Counted from the stretch's first letter, positions 45,210 through 54,073 are shown. The stretch: DNA of 64,000 nt from JAAYBF01 sp963716445 (GCA_963716445.1 OY970313.1:1984001-2048000), one strand, 5' to 3'. The notes: generated from the letters alone by a model not told the origin. A program made the numbers and translations.

Positions 45210-45827
45210 CTAGGGGGAGAGCTTGGTCCGGGACGCCGTCCGGGCGCCCTGCTGGCGTGAGAGCTCCTCGAGCCGGCGGCGGAAGTTGAGGAAGTAGTCG
45301 GCGCCGGAGACGATCGTCGTCAGGACCATCGCGTAGACGAGCGCGTGGACCCAGAGGGCGCCGGCGTCGGGCGCCGCGATCAGCGCGAGGACGGCCGCCG
45401 ACTGGACCATCGTCTTGACCTTGCCCAGCGCGCTGGCGGGGATCACGACGCCCTGCTGGCCGGCGGCGATGCGCAGGCCGCTGACGGCGAACTCGCGCGC
45501 GATGATGATCATCGCGACCCAGGCGTCGACGCGATCGAGGCTGACGAGCGTGAGCAGCGCGGCGGCGATCAGCAGCTTGTCGGCAATCGGGTCCATCACC
45601 TTGCCGAAGGTGGTGATCGATTGGCGCGAGCGAGCGATGTAGCCGTCGAGGCCGTCGGTCAGCGCGGCGAGCACGAACACGGCGGCGGCGATCTCCGAGC
45701 CGCCCTCGGCCTCGGTGCCGAGCGCGACGACGAGCACCGGCACCAGGAGGATGCGCAACAGCGTGAGGACGTTGGGGACGTTGAGGGGGAACATCAGGCG
45801 GTCCTGGCCATCATCCAGGCGCGCCAC
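45210..45827 (-). CDS. pgsA: CDP-diacylglycerol-glycerol-3-phosphate 3-phosphatidyltransferase
   Basis: This enzyme makes phosphatidylglycerol phosphate in the cytoplasmic membrane. The 205-aa protein has the CDP-alcohol phosphatidyltransferase motif DGLDGYIARSRQSITTFGKV followed by MDPIADK, with the metal-binding aspartates. It has about five to six hydrophobic helices. The N-terminal NVPNVLTLLRILLVPVLV is typical of PgsA. The start used is ATG 45827; an in-frame ATG twelve codons in (MFPLNVPN) is also possible. Confidence 0.9.
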   Translation of the reverse strand: MARLDDGQDRLMFPLNVPNVLTLLRILLVPVLVVALGTEAEGGSEIAAAVFVLAALTDGLDGYIARSRQSITTFGKVMDPIADKLLIAAALLTLVSLDRVDAWVAMIIIAREFAVSGLRIAAGQQGVVIPASALGKVKTMVQSAAVLALIAAPDAGALWVHALVYAMVLTTIVSGADYFLNFRRRLEELSRQQGARTASRTKLSP

Positions 45828-45846
45828 GACGGCTGCTGTCCGCTCC

Positions 45847-46116
45847 TCATCCTCGGCGAGCCTGCCATTCGATGCCGATCGTGCTGCCGAGCGGGCCGGC
45901 CGGCGAGACGGTGGCCGCGAGGACCGGCCACTTGAAGACGCCGCGGACGGCGCCGTAGCCGACGAGCGCGCAGAGGATCAGCCAGCCGACGCCGTGCGAC
46001 CAGCCGAGGATCAGCTCGGCCTGCTCGCTCCAGCCCCCGATCGCGAAGGTCACGAGCGCGGCGAACAGGCCGAGCTCGAAGATCGAGTAGGCGCGGACGG
46101 CGTTGAAGTAGCTCAC
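45847..46116 (-). CDS. DUF3817-like membrane protein
   Basis: From the GTG at 46116 this encodes 89 aa with about three hydrophobic segments. The pattern YFNAVRAYSIFELGLFAALV followed by LGWSHGVGWLIL and GYGAVRGVFKWPVLAATVSP resembles DUF3817 integral membrane proteins. The start overlaps the stop of the enoyl-CoA hydratase as GTGA, so the two are translationally coupled. Function unknown. Confidence 0.75.
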   Translation of the reverse strand: MSYFNAVRAYSIFELGLFAALVTFAIGGWSEQAELILGWSHGVGWLILCALVGYGAVRGVFKWPVLAATVSPAGPLGSTIGIEWQARRG

Positions 46117-46862
46117 TCGCCGGCCAGGTCCTTGCGGCGCATCGACCACATCTGGGAGGCGCGCTCCAGGTCGAGCGCGGCCGCCCAGGGGAGCGCGGGC
46201 GGACCGAGCTCGGTGCGCAGCGAGCGCGCGGTCCGCCGGGAGAGCTCCGGGTCGGCGCCGGGGACCGCGGCGAGGGCCTGCGCGCAGGTGTCGACGTCGC
46301 CGTCCTCGACCGCCTCCCAGGCGAGGCCGAGCTCGACGGCGCGCGCGCCGTCGATCCGCTCGCCGAACAGGGCGAGCGCCGAGGCCGCCTCGCGGGCGCC
46401 GGTGCGGCCGAGCAGGGAGGCGTGGCCGCCGCCCGGGTGGAGGCCGATCGGCAGGAAGCCGGAGATCAGCTTCGCGTCGTGCGCGACGACGCGCAGATCG
46501 GTTGCGAAGGCGAGGTTCATGCCGGCGCCGACCGCGCCGCCACGGACCGCGGCGACGGTCGGCGGCTCGAGCTCGCCGACGCGCTGGAACGAGCGGTAGA
46601 CGTCGCCGATCCCCACCCAGGCGTCGGGCGTGGCGGGGTCGCGACCGGCGTCGGCGAGCGTCTGGCGGTCGCCGCCGGCGCAGAAGAAGCCGCCCTCCCC
46701 ACGGACGACGACCGCGCCGACCTCGGCGTCGGCGTCGACCTCCTCGCAGACCGCGACGAGCTCGCGCGCCATCGCGCGGGTGAGCGCGTTGCGCCGGTCG
46801 GGAGCGTTGAGGACGATCGTCGCGACGCCGGCGTCGCGCTCGAGCAGGATCTCGGCGGGCAT
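46113..46862 (-). CDS. Enoyl-CoA hydratase/isomerase family protein
   Basis: This 249-aa crotonase-fold enzyme has the CoA-binding start VATIVLNAPDRRNALTRAMA. The first oxyanion-hole strand reads VRGEGGFFCAGGDRQTLADA and the second AVRGGAVGAGMNLAFATDLR. The Glu expected in LLGRTGAREAASALALFGER is present. Reaction type (hydratase, isomerase or other) cannot be settled. It is coupled to the DUF3817 gene downstream. Confidence 0.88.
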   Translation of the reverse strand: MPAEILLERDAGVATIVLNAPDRRNALTRAMARELVAVCEEVDADAEVGAVVVRGEGGFFCAGGDRQTLADAGRDPATPDAWVGIGDVYRSFQRVGELEPPTVAAVRGGAVGAGMNLAFATDLRVVAHDAKLISGFLPIGLHPGGGHASLLGRTGAREAASALALFGERIDGARAVELGLAWEAVEDGDVDTCAQALAAVPGADPELSRRTARSLRTELGPPALPWAAALDLERASQMWSMRRKDLAGE

Positions 46863-46935
46863 GGGCGCGGACGCTACCCGAGCGCCGCCGGCGCCGGTCG
46901 GCGGGCGGGCGGGGCCGTCTCGGCGACCAAGTCGG

Positions 46936-47910
46936 CTAGTCGCGGGTCTTCATCTTCGTCGTGTCGCGCGGCTCGACGAACGGCTCCTCGTCGGGCCCGG
47001 CCTCGCCGGCCTCGATCCTCCGTCCGCGCTCGAGCTCGGCGTTGAACTCGGCGCCGAGCAGGATCGCGATGTTCGAGACCCAGAGCCAGACGAGGAAGGC
47101 GATCACGCCGCCGAGCGAGCCGTAGGTCTTGTTGTAGGAGGCGAAGTTCGCGAGGTAGAAGGCGAACGCGAGCGAGGCGACGATCCAGATCGCCACTCCG
47201 AGCAGGCCGCCCGGGCTGACCCAGCGAAAGCCCGGCTGCTTGGCGTTCGGGGCCGCCCAGTAGAGGAAGGCGAACATGAAGCTGACGACGAAGAACAGGA
47301 CCGGCCACTTGGCGATGTTCCAGACCGTCACCGCCGTGTCCTCGACGCCGATCAGCTTGCCGATCTCCTCGGCGAGCGGGCCGGTGATCGCGACGCCGAG
47401 CGCGGTGATCGCGAGCAGCAAGAGCAGCACGACCGTCGTGCCGAGGCGGACCGGCAGCGTCTTGTAGATCGGCCTGCCCTCCTCGACGTCGTAGATCGAG
47501 TTCGAGGCGCGCATGAAGGCGGCGACGTAGCCGGACGCCGACCAGAGCGCGCCGGCGAGACCGACGACGAACAGGATGCCCGCGGCGCCCTTGTCCTGCC
47601 GGAGGTTCTCGACGGCGCTCGTGACGATCTCCTTGGCCGGGCCGGGCGCCACCTCGCTGATGTTGTCGAGCAGCGACTGGGTCGCCGAGTCGCCGAGCAG
47701 GCCGACGACGGAGACGAGCGCGAGCAGCGCGGGGAAGATCGCCAGGACGCCGTAGTAGGTGAGCGCCGCCGCCCAGTCGGTGAGGTTGTCCTCCTTGAAC
47801 TCCCTGACGGTGCGCTTCAGGACGCCGGCCTTCGTCCCCTTGTCGAGGTCGGTCGGCTTGTCCGGCGCGTCCCCGCGCCCGCGGTCGTCGCGTGAGGTAT
47901 CGGTGGCCAT
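46936..47910 (-). CDS. YihY/BrkB-family membrane protein
   Basis: This 324-aa protein has about six hydrophobic segments and the family motifs DWAAALTYYGVLAIFPALLA near the N-terminus, YDVEEGRPIYKTLPVRLG in the middle and FLVWLWVSNIAILLGAEFNA near the C-terminus. It was once called ribonuclease BN, an identification not supported since. The ends are charged cytosolic tails. It is followed downstream by the hydratase gene. Confidence 0.88.
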   Translation of the reverse strand: MATDTSRDDRGRGDAPDKPTDLDKGTKAGVLKRTVREFKEDNLTDWAAALTYYGVLAIFPALLALVSVVGLLGDSATQSLLDNISEVAPGPAKEIVTSAVENLRQDKGAAGILFVVGLAGALWSASGYVAAFMRASNSIYDVEEGRPIYKTLPVRLGTTVVLLLLLAITALGVAITGPLAEEIGKLIGVEDTAVTVWNIAKWPVLFFVVSFMFAFLYWAAPNAKQPGFRWVSPGGLLGVAIWIVASLAFAFYLANFASYNKTYGSLGGVIAFLVWLWVSNIAILLGAEFNAELERGRRIEAGEAGPDEEPFVEPRDTTKMKTRD

Positions 47911-47922
47911 CGAACAGTCCTC

Positions 47923-48186
47923 TCAGTCGCCCGGCCAGACGCCGGTCAGCTTCTGGAACCCCTTCGCGCCCCCGCGGTCGATCACGGTCTTGACGAGCGT
48001 GAAGATCGCGCCCTGCAACGCCGCCGCGGGCAGCAGCTCGCGCCAGCCGTACTCGCTCTCACGCGGCTTCGGCGGATCGGGCTCGTCCGATATCCGCTTC
48101 CAGACCAACCTGAAGATCCTGCTTGCGATCAGGCCGCCGAGCAGGCCGGAGAGGATCCCGAACGGTGCGTAGAGCGCCTTCGCCAT
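47923..48186 (-). CDS. DUF4235 membrane protein
   Basis: From the ATG at 48186 this encodes 87 aa with an N-terminal hydrophobic helix (YAPFGILSGLLGGLIASRIF), the conserved linker FRLVWKRISDEPDPPKPRES and a second amphipathic helix (LLPAAALQGAIFTLVKTVID). This is the DUF4235 pattern common in actinobacteria, of unknown role. It starts 12 bases upstream of the YihY gene and is probably co-transcribed with it. Confidence 0.8.
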   Translation of the reverse strand: MAKALYAPFGILSGLLGGLIASRIFRLVWKRISDEPDPPKPRESEYGWRELLPAAALQGAIFTLVKTVIDRGGAKGFQKLTGVWPGD

Positions 48187-48348
48187 GCGGCAGTGGTTAC
48201 CGCGGCACGGGCGATCGAAACCCCTGGGGGATGCGGGTCCGGGCGCGGCCGCCCGCTGGACGGATGATCGATGGACGCATATCCCGTGGCGGGATCGCCC
48301 GACCGCTTGCACGCTGGTGCCATGCCAATCGAGCCCAGGGGGCACTCA

Positions 48349-48969
48349 GTGAACGTACGGATCAAGATCGGAATGGCGGTCGCGGCTGTCCTCGCGATGT
48401 GCGCGATGGCCCCGGCCGCCCAGGCCGGGCTGCTCGTCGCATCGGCGCCCAGCTGCAGCGACGAGGTGCTCGAGAAGCCCTTCGCGCGCTGGCTCGACCC
48501 GCTCACCTACCACCTGGCGCCCGACGGCGGTTTCGAGCAGGGCGCGGCCGGCTGGAGCCTCTCGAAGGCGAAGGTCGTCAGCGGCAACGAGCCCTTCTAC
48601 GTGCACGGCGCCGGCGAGTCGAAGTCGCTCGCGGTGTCTCCCGGCGGCTCGGCGACCACGCCGACGATGTGCGCGCGACTCGACAAGCCGGTGATGCGCT
48701 TCTTCGCCAAGAGCTCCGGCGGGCTGCTGTCGCTCTCGATGCTCTACGTCGACGTGCTCTTCGAGACGGCGGGCGGCCGGGTCGCCTCGCTTCCGGTCGG
48801 CGTCGTGCTGCCGACCACGAAGTGGAAGCCGACGCTGCCGCTTCCCGTCCTGGCGAGCCTGCTGCCGCTGCTGCCCGACGAGCAGACGCCGATCGCCTTC
48901 CGCTTCCGGCCCGTCGGGTCGGCGACCTGGACGATCGACGACGTCTACCTCGATCCGGGCAGGCGCTAG
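48349..48969 (+). CDS. Secreted protein of unknown function
   Basis: The GTG at 48349 with AGGGGG seven bases upstream gives 206 aa. It begins with a signal peptide (RIKIGMAVAAVLAMCAMAPA, cleavage likely after AQA). The mature part has a carbohydrate-binding-like beta pattern (NPLTYHLAPDGGFEQGA-like start, ending WTIDDVYLDPG), as in many exported LamG/CBM-like domains. This is a resemblance, not an identification. Confidence 0.65.
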   Translation: MNVRIKIGMAVAAVLAMCAMAPAAQAGLLVASAPSCSDEVLEKPFARWLDPLTYHLAPDGGFEQGAAGWSLSKAKVVSGNEPFYVHGAGESKSLAVSPGGSATTPTMCARLDKPVMRFFAKSSGGLLSLSMLYVDVLFETAGGRVASLPVGVVLPTTKWKPTLPLPVLASLLPLLPDEQTPIAFRFRPVGSATWTIDDVYLDPGRR

Positions 48970-49021
48970 GAAGCTCGCGCGCTCGTAGCGCCGGTAGCCA
49001 TAGGATCGGGGCGGTGACCGG

Positions 49022-49774
49022 ATGACCCGCCGCAAGCTCCGCTCCGTAGGCGTGCCGGCGCTCGAGCCGATCGCCCCGCGCGTCTGGCTGCTGCGCGGCG
49101 GGCTCACGCGGACGATGAACGCGTACCTGATCGAGGACGGCGATCGGGTCGTCGTCTTCGACACCGGTGAGAAGGGCATGGCCGGCGCGATCGCCGCCGC
49201 CGGGGAGCGGCTCGGCGGGATCGCGAGGATCGTCCTCGGCCACGGCGACACCGACCACCGGGGCTCGGCGGCGGAGCTGAGCGCCATCGCGCCGGTGGTC
49301 TGCCATCCCGACGCGGTCGAGGAGGCGGAGGGCAGCGGCGGGCGCAGCTACTGGGACATGGGCAAGCTGCCGCTCGGGATTCGCCTGCTGCACCGCTTCC
49401 TGCACCGGTACGTGTGGGATGGCGGGCCGGTGCGGATCTCCGAGACCGTGCGCGAGGGCGACCAGGTCGCCGGCTTCGAGGTGATCGAGCTCGCCGGCCA
49501 CGCGCCGGGGCAGATCGGGCTGTGGCGAGCGTCCGACCGCGTGGCGCTGGTGAGCGACACGCTCTATCTGACGACGATGAGCGGCCGCGCGGCGCCGGCG
49601 CACGTACCGCAGGAGGCCTACAACATGGACACGGATGCAGCGCGGGCGAGCATCCGCAAGCTCGCCGCGCTCGATCCGTTGATCGTGGCGCCGGGGCATC
49701 TCGGCCCGCTCGAGGGGCCCGGCGTGCGGGCGGAGCTGGACCGGGCGGGCTCGGCTGACCCCTCGAAGGGCTAG
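49022..49774 (+). CDS. MBL-fold metallo-hydrolase
   Basis: This 250-aa protein has the metallo-beta-lactamase fold. The metal motif reads HGDTDH instead of the usual HxHxDH, so one metal His is Asp. The remaining ligands are present at ELAGHAPGQIGLW, LVSDTLY and VAPGHLGPL. It probably hydrolyses an ester or phosphoester, substrate unknown. Its stop overlaps the convergent gene by four bases. ATG 49022. Confidence 0.85.
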   Translation: MTRRKLRSVGVPALEPIAPRVWLLRGGLTRTMNAYLIEDGDRVVVFDTGEKGMAGAIAAAGERLGGIARIVLGHGDTDHRGSAAELSAIAPVVCHPDAVEEAEGSGGRSYWDMGKLPLGIRLLHRFLHRYVWDGGPVRISETVREGDQVAGFEVIELAGHAPGQIGLWRASDRVALVSDTLYLTTMSGRAAPAHVPQEAYNMDTDAARASIRKLAALDPLIVAPGHLGPLEGPGVRAELDRAGSADPSKG

Positions 49775-50427
49775 CCGACGTCGATGAAGCGCGTGCGGCT
49801 CACGCCACGGGCGTGGTCGTCGTGCCCGGCGACCACCGCGCGGTAGCGGCCGTCCCTGAAGACCCGCGCGCGGCGCGAGTAGGAGGAGCACGTCACGGCA
49901 TCCTTCGTCCGAGTCCGCGCGACCGTGATCCAGGCGCCCGCTACCCGTCGCTGGATGCGAACGAGGGCGCCGACGTGGTCGGGGCAGGCGCGACCGAAGA
50001 AGCGGACGCGCTCGCCGCGATCGGGCGTCCGGTCGCTTACCCGGAGACCGAGTCGGATCCGCACGAGCACCGTCACGACGGGGCTCGTCAGATTGCCCTG
50101 GCGTACGCGGTAGCGGGTGTTGACGCCCGGCTGGTCGGTGATCGAGTAGTTGCCGCCGGCGACCGTCGTGGCGTTGCCCGCGTTCGAGAAGCCGTCATAG
50201 GGGAACGGATCGCTCTCGAGGATGACGTTCTTCCCCACGTTGTCGGCGCTGGTCAGCCTGCCGCTGATCGCGACCGTGCCTCCGTAGACGATCGGGTTGG
50301 GCTTCGCGGCGATCGTCAGCGACTCTCCGGCCCCCGGCCCGTGGCCCGGCTTGTGACTGGCCGTCGCGGTCATCGGAACGGCGACGGCGATCAACAGGAA
50401 GAGCGAGATGGCGGCTGGAAGTCTCAT
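49771..50427 (-). CDS. Secreted Ig-like beta-sandwich protein
   Basis: This 218-aa protein has a signal peptide (MRLPAAISLFLLIAVAVPMT, then ATASHKPG). It has two beta-sandwich repeats of the type seen in exported adhesive or structural proteins: SLTIAAKPNPIVYGGTVAIS GRL, then RLGLRVSDRTPDRGERVRFF. A Cys pair (RACPDHVG, VTCSSYS) could form a disulfide. Function unknown. It is convergent with the MBL gene. Confidence 0.7.
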   Translation of the reverse strand: MRLPAAISLFLLIAVAVPMTATASHKPGHGPGAGESLTIAAKPNPIVYGGTVAISGRLTSADNVGKNVILESDPFPYDGFSNAGNATTVAGGNYSITDQPGVNTRYRVRQGNLTSPVVTVLVRIRLGLRVSDRTPDRGERVRFFGRACPDHVGALVRIQRRVAGAWITVARTRTKDAVTCSSYSRRARVFRDGRYRAVVAGHDDHARGVSRTRFIDVG

Positions 50428-50579
50428 GCCCCTCTAACGCGCCCAGGCGCCAAAGGTTCGCCGTTGGCACGAGATAGCGCCGCCTCCACGGTTTCCGACT
50501 GAGGTCATATCTCGTCATACCCGCCGAAACTCCGGACCGAGCGAGTGTTGGTTGGTATATCCAACAAAGAGGGGGCGCA

Positions 50580-51911
50580 GTGAGAAGAGCGGCCATCATC
50601 GTCATGTTCGTGGTCCTGGGCATCGGTTTCTTCTGGGCGCCGAGGGCCGGGGCGACCTTCCCGGGGCGCAACGGCGACGTCATGTACACGTGGCACGACG
50701 TGTCGGGCAAGACGATCGAGACACGGTCGGGCATACAGGCCGACTTGGGGTCATGGACGGAGCCCAACCTCGTGTCGTGCGCCTGGCGCTTCGCCGACGA
50801 CGACTGCCTGGTCACCGGGGGCGCAGTGAGTGCCGACGGCCGGCGTGTGGCGGTAGTCGTCGACTACTCGACCACCCCTCATAGGAGGAGGGCCCAACGC
50901 GTGGCGGTCGTGGCGCCAAGCGGTAGAGAGGTGGCTTCAGTTCCCCTGGGAGGCCCTGCGTTCCATCCCGCCTGGTCCCCCACCGGGGACAGGCTGCTCG
51001 TGACCCGTTACGACGGACCCCTGGGCGCACGCGGGGACGGCGTCTCGCGTGTGGTCCTCCTTTCGGTCGATGGCCGCGAGCTCGGCGCGATCACTCCCGA
51101 GGGCGGGTCCGATGCCGACTGGGCCGGGACCGGCGCGATCGCGTTCACGCTTGGCGGGAACATCTGGGTCACTCGCCTGGGCGAGGCGCCTCGGCGGCTG
51201 ACGACCGAGGGCGGGACGGGACCCTCGTGGTCGCCAGACGGGAAGCGGCTGGCCTTCGAGCGGGACGGGCGCCTCTGGACGATGAGATCGGACGGCGCCA
51301 ACCAGCGACAGCTGGCCCGCGTGGCGGCAAACGCTCCAGCGTGGTCCCCGGACGGTCGCTACATCACCTTCTCGACACCGGAGGCCAACGCAGGCGACGG
51401 ATACGGCGACATATGGGTGATGTCCTCGGAGGGAAGGTGCCCGCGCCTCCTACGTAACGGACACTCGGTGGTGTTCTATGGCGATCCCTTCTGGAGGCCC
51501 TTGCCTGTCGAGCGACCGGCGGTCGGCCTGCCGCCCGCCTGTCGCTACCTGCACCCCGACATGCGATCGGCCACGCTGCGCGTCCGCGCGCAGCAGACGA
51601 GCTTCCGATATCGATTCAGGGCAAAGCCGAGAATCGAGGGGCGTGCGATCTTCCGCACGAGAGCGAGGATTTCGGTGCCGGGCCGCAACGGCACGACTCG
51701 CCGCCGCCTCACAGTCGCTACCGCAAGATTCACCGCAGGGCCACGCGGAGCCGTGCGGCTGAGACCACGGCTGTCCCGGACGGCCATGCGCACTCTGCGT
51801 GCGAATCGAAGGCTGCGGCTCACCGTCGTCGCCACGGTTCACGACGACGTCGGCGCCGTTAGGGAGTCAGCCGCGCGCAAGCGTCTGCTGCTGCTGGCTC
51901 CTGGCAAATGA
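50580..51911 (+). CDS. Secreted TolB-like beta-propeller protein
   Basis: This 443-aa protein (GTG at 50580 with AGAGGGGG upstream) has a signal peptide (AAIIVMFVVLGIGFFWAPRA). Its WD40/PD40-type propeller blades contain repeated W-SPDG motifs (AWSPTGDRLLVTRY, PSWSPDGKRLAFERD, PAWSPDGRYITFSTP). The C-terminal ~120 residues are Arg-rich and beta-like (TARFTAGPRGAVRLRPRLSR) without homology seen. It is similar in style to TolB-type proteins, but no Tol operon is present. Confidence 0.75.
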   Translation: MRRAAIIVMFVVLGIGFFWAPRAGATFPGRNGDVMYTWHDVSGKTIETRSGIQADLGSWTEPNLVSCAWRFADDDCLVTGGAVSADGRRVAVVVDYSTTPHRRRAQRVAVVAPSGREVASVPLGGPAFHPAWSPTGDRLLVTRYDGPLGARGDGVSRVVLLSVDGRELGAITPEGGSDADWAGTGAIAFTLGGNIWVTRLGEAPRRLTTEGGTGPSWSPDGKRLAFERDGRLWTMRSDGANQRQLARVAANAPAWSPDGRYITFSTPEANAGDGYGDIWVMSSEGRCPRLLRNGHSVVFYGDPFWRPLPVERPAVGLPPACRYLHPDMRSATLRVRAQQTSFRYRFRAKPRIEGRAIFRTRARISVPGRNGTTRRRLTVATARFTAGPRGAVRLRPRLSRTAMRTLRANRRLRLTVVATVHDDVGAVRESAARKRLLLLAPGK

Positions 51912-52021
51912 CAGCTGGAGAGACCGCGGTCGGCGGCGTCGAGGTCTACGAGACGTTCCAAATGATGTAGCGCGAGACTGGCCGACATGGCGAAGCATCG
52001 GCTGCTTCGCAGCGATTCGTC

Positions 52022-52066
52022 GAGAGCCGACGCCCGGATTCGAACCGGGGGCACCTTCATTACGAG
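52022..52066 (-). repeat. tRNA-Thr 3'-half repeat 1 (att-like site)
   Basis: Read on the minus strand this is the 3' half of a tRNA gene. It starts in an anticodon loop (CTCGTAATGA, anticodon CGT), has a perfect T-arm CCCGG-TTCGAAT-CCGGG and ends with acceptor CGTCGGC plus T. The 5' half is absent. It matches the copy at 61591 at 43 of 45 positions. About 85 bases to the right is GGACATGGTTCGGGACAC (from 52154), also found near the other copies. It is probably a left-over attachment site. Confidence 0.85.
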
Positions 52067-52241
52067 AGCGTTCAGAGGGGTTGAGGCTGGGCTGATTTGG
52101 CTTGGGTAAGACCAGCTCGGTCCGGTTGGATCGGGTCAGGTTTGCCGAGTCGGGGACATGGTTCGGGACACACATCTGCGCTATGAGCCCGGCGTGGCAG
52201 CGCCCCGCCAAGGATCGTCGCGGGCATCGGGCGTGGGGCTC

Positions 52242-53549
52242 TCACCCCCTCGCAATGGCGGCCAACTGCTTCTCTAGGTTTCGGCCCTGCACGGCGAGCT
52301 CGTGCGCTTGCTCGGCAAGAGGACGGTGCGCCTTCCAGAGCTTTCTGACCCGCTGGTCATAGTCCGCGAGCTCGTCTATGTGCTGCTCCGCCCAGCGCAC
52401 GGATCGAGCCAGCCCCTTGCCGTCGAGGTGAGCCGGCACGACCTCCGCCAGCGGGCGGTCCGCGCCGGTCAATAGAACGGGATCGCGGCCGGCGTCGAGC
52501 CAAGTACTTAGGCGTGAAACAAAGGACGGGTCGACACGACTCTGCCGCGCCAAGGCCCAGTAGGGCCTCAGCCCAGCCACCTCGCGCATCGCCGCCGTCA
52601 AGGCGCCCCCGGTGAGGGGCCGAGTGTCCGCCGCGTGCCGATTCAGCCAGTCAACCACCTCTTCGACACGCAGGACCCTCGGCAGTGACGGGTCCTCCGA
52701 GGCGAGCGCGACATCGTTCGAGACGAGGGCGTCAACGTGCCCCGCGACGGCGTGGAAGTAGTCCGGCGGCGGCTGGTACTTCACCTCTAGAGCGGCGTGG
52801 CGTTCACCCGGCAATGCCACGAGAAAGTCCGGAATGCCCTGTCCAAGTGGGGTGCGCTCGTGCGTCCAGTCCGACCTCTGGAGCTCGGCCTCGACCCGGC
52901 GCTCCAGCTGTTGACCGCGGCGCGGCTCCGGACCTACCGCCGCTGGCGTTGACAACGTGGAGAGAGAGATCGACTCTCCGATGAGTCGATCCGCCCCACG
53001 GGCAGCGTCGAAAGCGCCGTGACCGACCATCGCGCGCTCGACGTTCACGTCAACGACCTCGGCGTCCGCGAACCGGGTACCGTCCAGCAGTGCACCTGAT
53101 AGGTCCGCTCTTCGCAGCCCCGCGGAGGAGAGATCCGAATCGATCATGTCGGCGCGGCAGAATCGCGAGTCGACTAGGTCGGCGCCTACCAGGCTAGCCT
53201 TGGTCAGGTCAGCGCGAATCCACACGCTCAGCCGCGCGCGCACCTCGACGAGACTCGCGCCGACGCACGATGCGCGCGTGGCGTCGAGCTTGAATAGCGA
53301 CGCGCCGTCGAGCTTCGCCCCGTCCAACGCTGCCCTCACGACCAGGGAGTGATCCAGCCGTGCACCGCGGAGGTCCGCTCCCTGCAGCTGCGCCGCGACC
53401 AGGATGCGCTCGGCGAGGTCCAGGCCGCGCAGATCGGCGTTCGGCGCGACGAGCGGGGCGCCGTCCTGCCCTTCGCTGCGCCAGTAGAGATGGCTCGCAT
53501 CCAAGCGCTCCGAGAGGTCGGCGTCTGGTTGCCTCGTTCCCGCATCCAT
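52242..53549 (-). CDS. Pentapeptide-repeat protein fused to a PD-(D/E)XK nuclease-like domain
   Basis: This 435-aa protein has three parts. Residues ~36-175 are pentapeptide repeats (A-D/N-L-x-x units such as GADLRGARL, RADLSGALL) predicted to form a right-handed beta helix. Residues ~205-305 show the restriction-endonuclease pattern Glu220, Asp241 (GIPDFLVAL) and Glu255-x-Lys257 (LEVKYQ). Residues ~320-435 are helical. The pentapeptide part may position DNA or a partner, which is inference. The start overlaps the stop of the upstream nuclease-like gene (TGATG). Confidence 0.85.
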   Translation of the reverse strand: MDAGTRQPDADLSERLDASHLYWRSEGQDGAPLVAPNADLRGLDLAERILVAAQLQGADLRGARLDHSLVVRAALDGAKLDGASLFKLDATRASCVGASLVEVRARLSVWIRADLTKASLVGADLVDSRFCRADMIDSDLSSAGLRRADLSGALLDGTRFADAEVVDVNVERAMVGHGAFDAARGADRLIGESISLSTLSTPAAVGPEPRRGQQLERRVEAELQRSDWTHERTPLGQGIPDFLVALPGERHAALEVKYQPPPDYFHAVAGHVDALVSNDVALASEDPSLPRVLRVEEVVDWLNRHAADTRPLTGGALTAAMREVAGLRPYWALARQSRVDPSFVSRLSTWLDAGRDPVLLTGADRPLAEVVPAHLDGKGLARSVRWAEQHIDELADYDQRVRKLWKAHRPLAEQAHELAVQGRNLEKQLAAIARG

Positions 53550-54073
53550 CAGGCACCTGCTCCGAACGGCATCAGATCGCTCGGAAAAAACCGAACGAGG
53601 GCTGGGTCCAGATCCGGATGGGCGTTCACGGCTGCCACGAGCTCGAGTGCTTGCTCGATGCTCAGCCTACGCAGGTCGAACACCACCCCGAACTCCGCTT
53701 GCTGCTTGGCCCACACCCGCCGTAGCTCGATTTCGAGGTCAAACGCGTCCTTTGTGGGGATACTCGCCGCCTCTGGTGACTGCAAGTCGGTTCCGGGAGG
53801 CAGCACCTTGGCAAGTATTGCCTCCCTGGAGTGGGGGCCCTTGAAGTCCCACGCCTGCCCGTGCCTATCGAGGGCCTCACCCCACTTGGGGCGGGTCAGC
53901 TCCCCATCTAATACGCCCTTGCGTTCCAGCGTCAGCGCGAGACGCGCCTCGCACCTCGAGCCGTCCGTGATCTTCCCCCCGGCCCCATCATGGTCCTTGG
54001 CAAGCTCGATAAAGCGTGCACACGTATCTCCGGTGACCTCGTCGAGCAGCTCGCATGGATCAGGTACCAACAA
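53549..54073 (-). CDS. Putative REase-fold nuclease or toxin-like protein
   Basis: This 174-aa protein begins at a TTG (54073), as no better start is visible. Its middle resembles the nuclease core of polymorphic-toxin domains: a helix with Glu (RCEARLALTLE), then GEALD and HGQAWDFKGP with Asp77-x-Lys79. This is weak, pattern-level evidence. The C-terminus (QALELVAAVNAHPDLDPALV) is helical. It is translated just before, and overlaps by one base, the pentapeptide/nuclease gene, so the two products probably act together. Confidence 0.65.
   Translation of the reverse strand: MLVPDPCELLDEVTGDTCARFIELAKDHDGAGGKITDGSRCEARLALTLERKGVLDGELTRPKWGEALDRHGQAWDFKGPHSREAILAKVLPPGTDLQSPEAASIPTKDAFDLEIELRRVWAKQQAEFGVVFDLRRLSIEQALELVAAVNAHPDLDPALVRFFPSDLMPFGAGA

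Noticed and set aside
52022..52066. Functional tRNA-Thr gene
   Set aside because: Only the 3' half is present. No D-arm or 5' acceptor strand can be found upstream on the minus strand for this or the other two copies.
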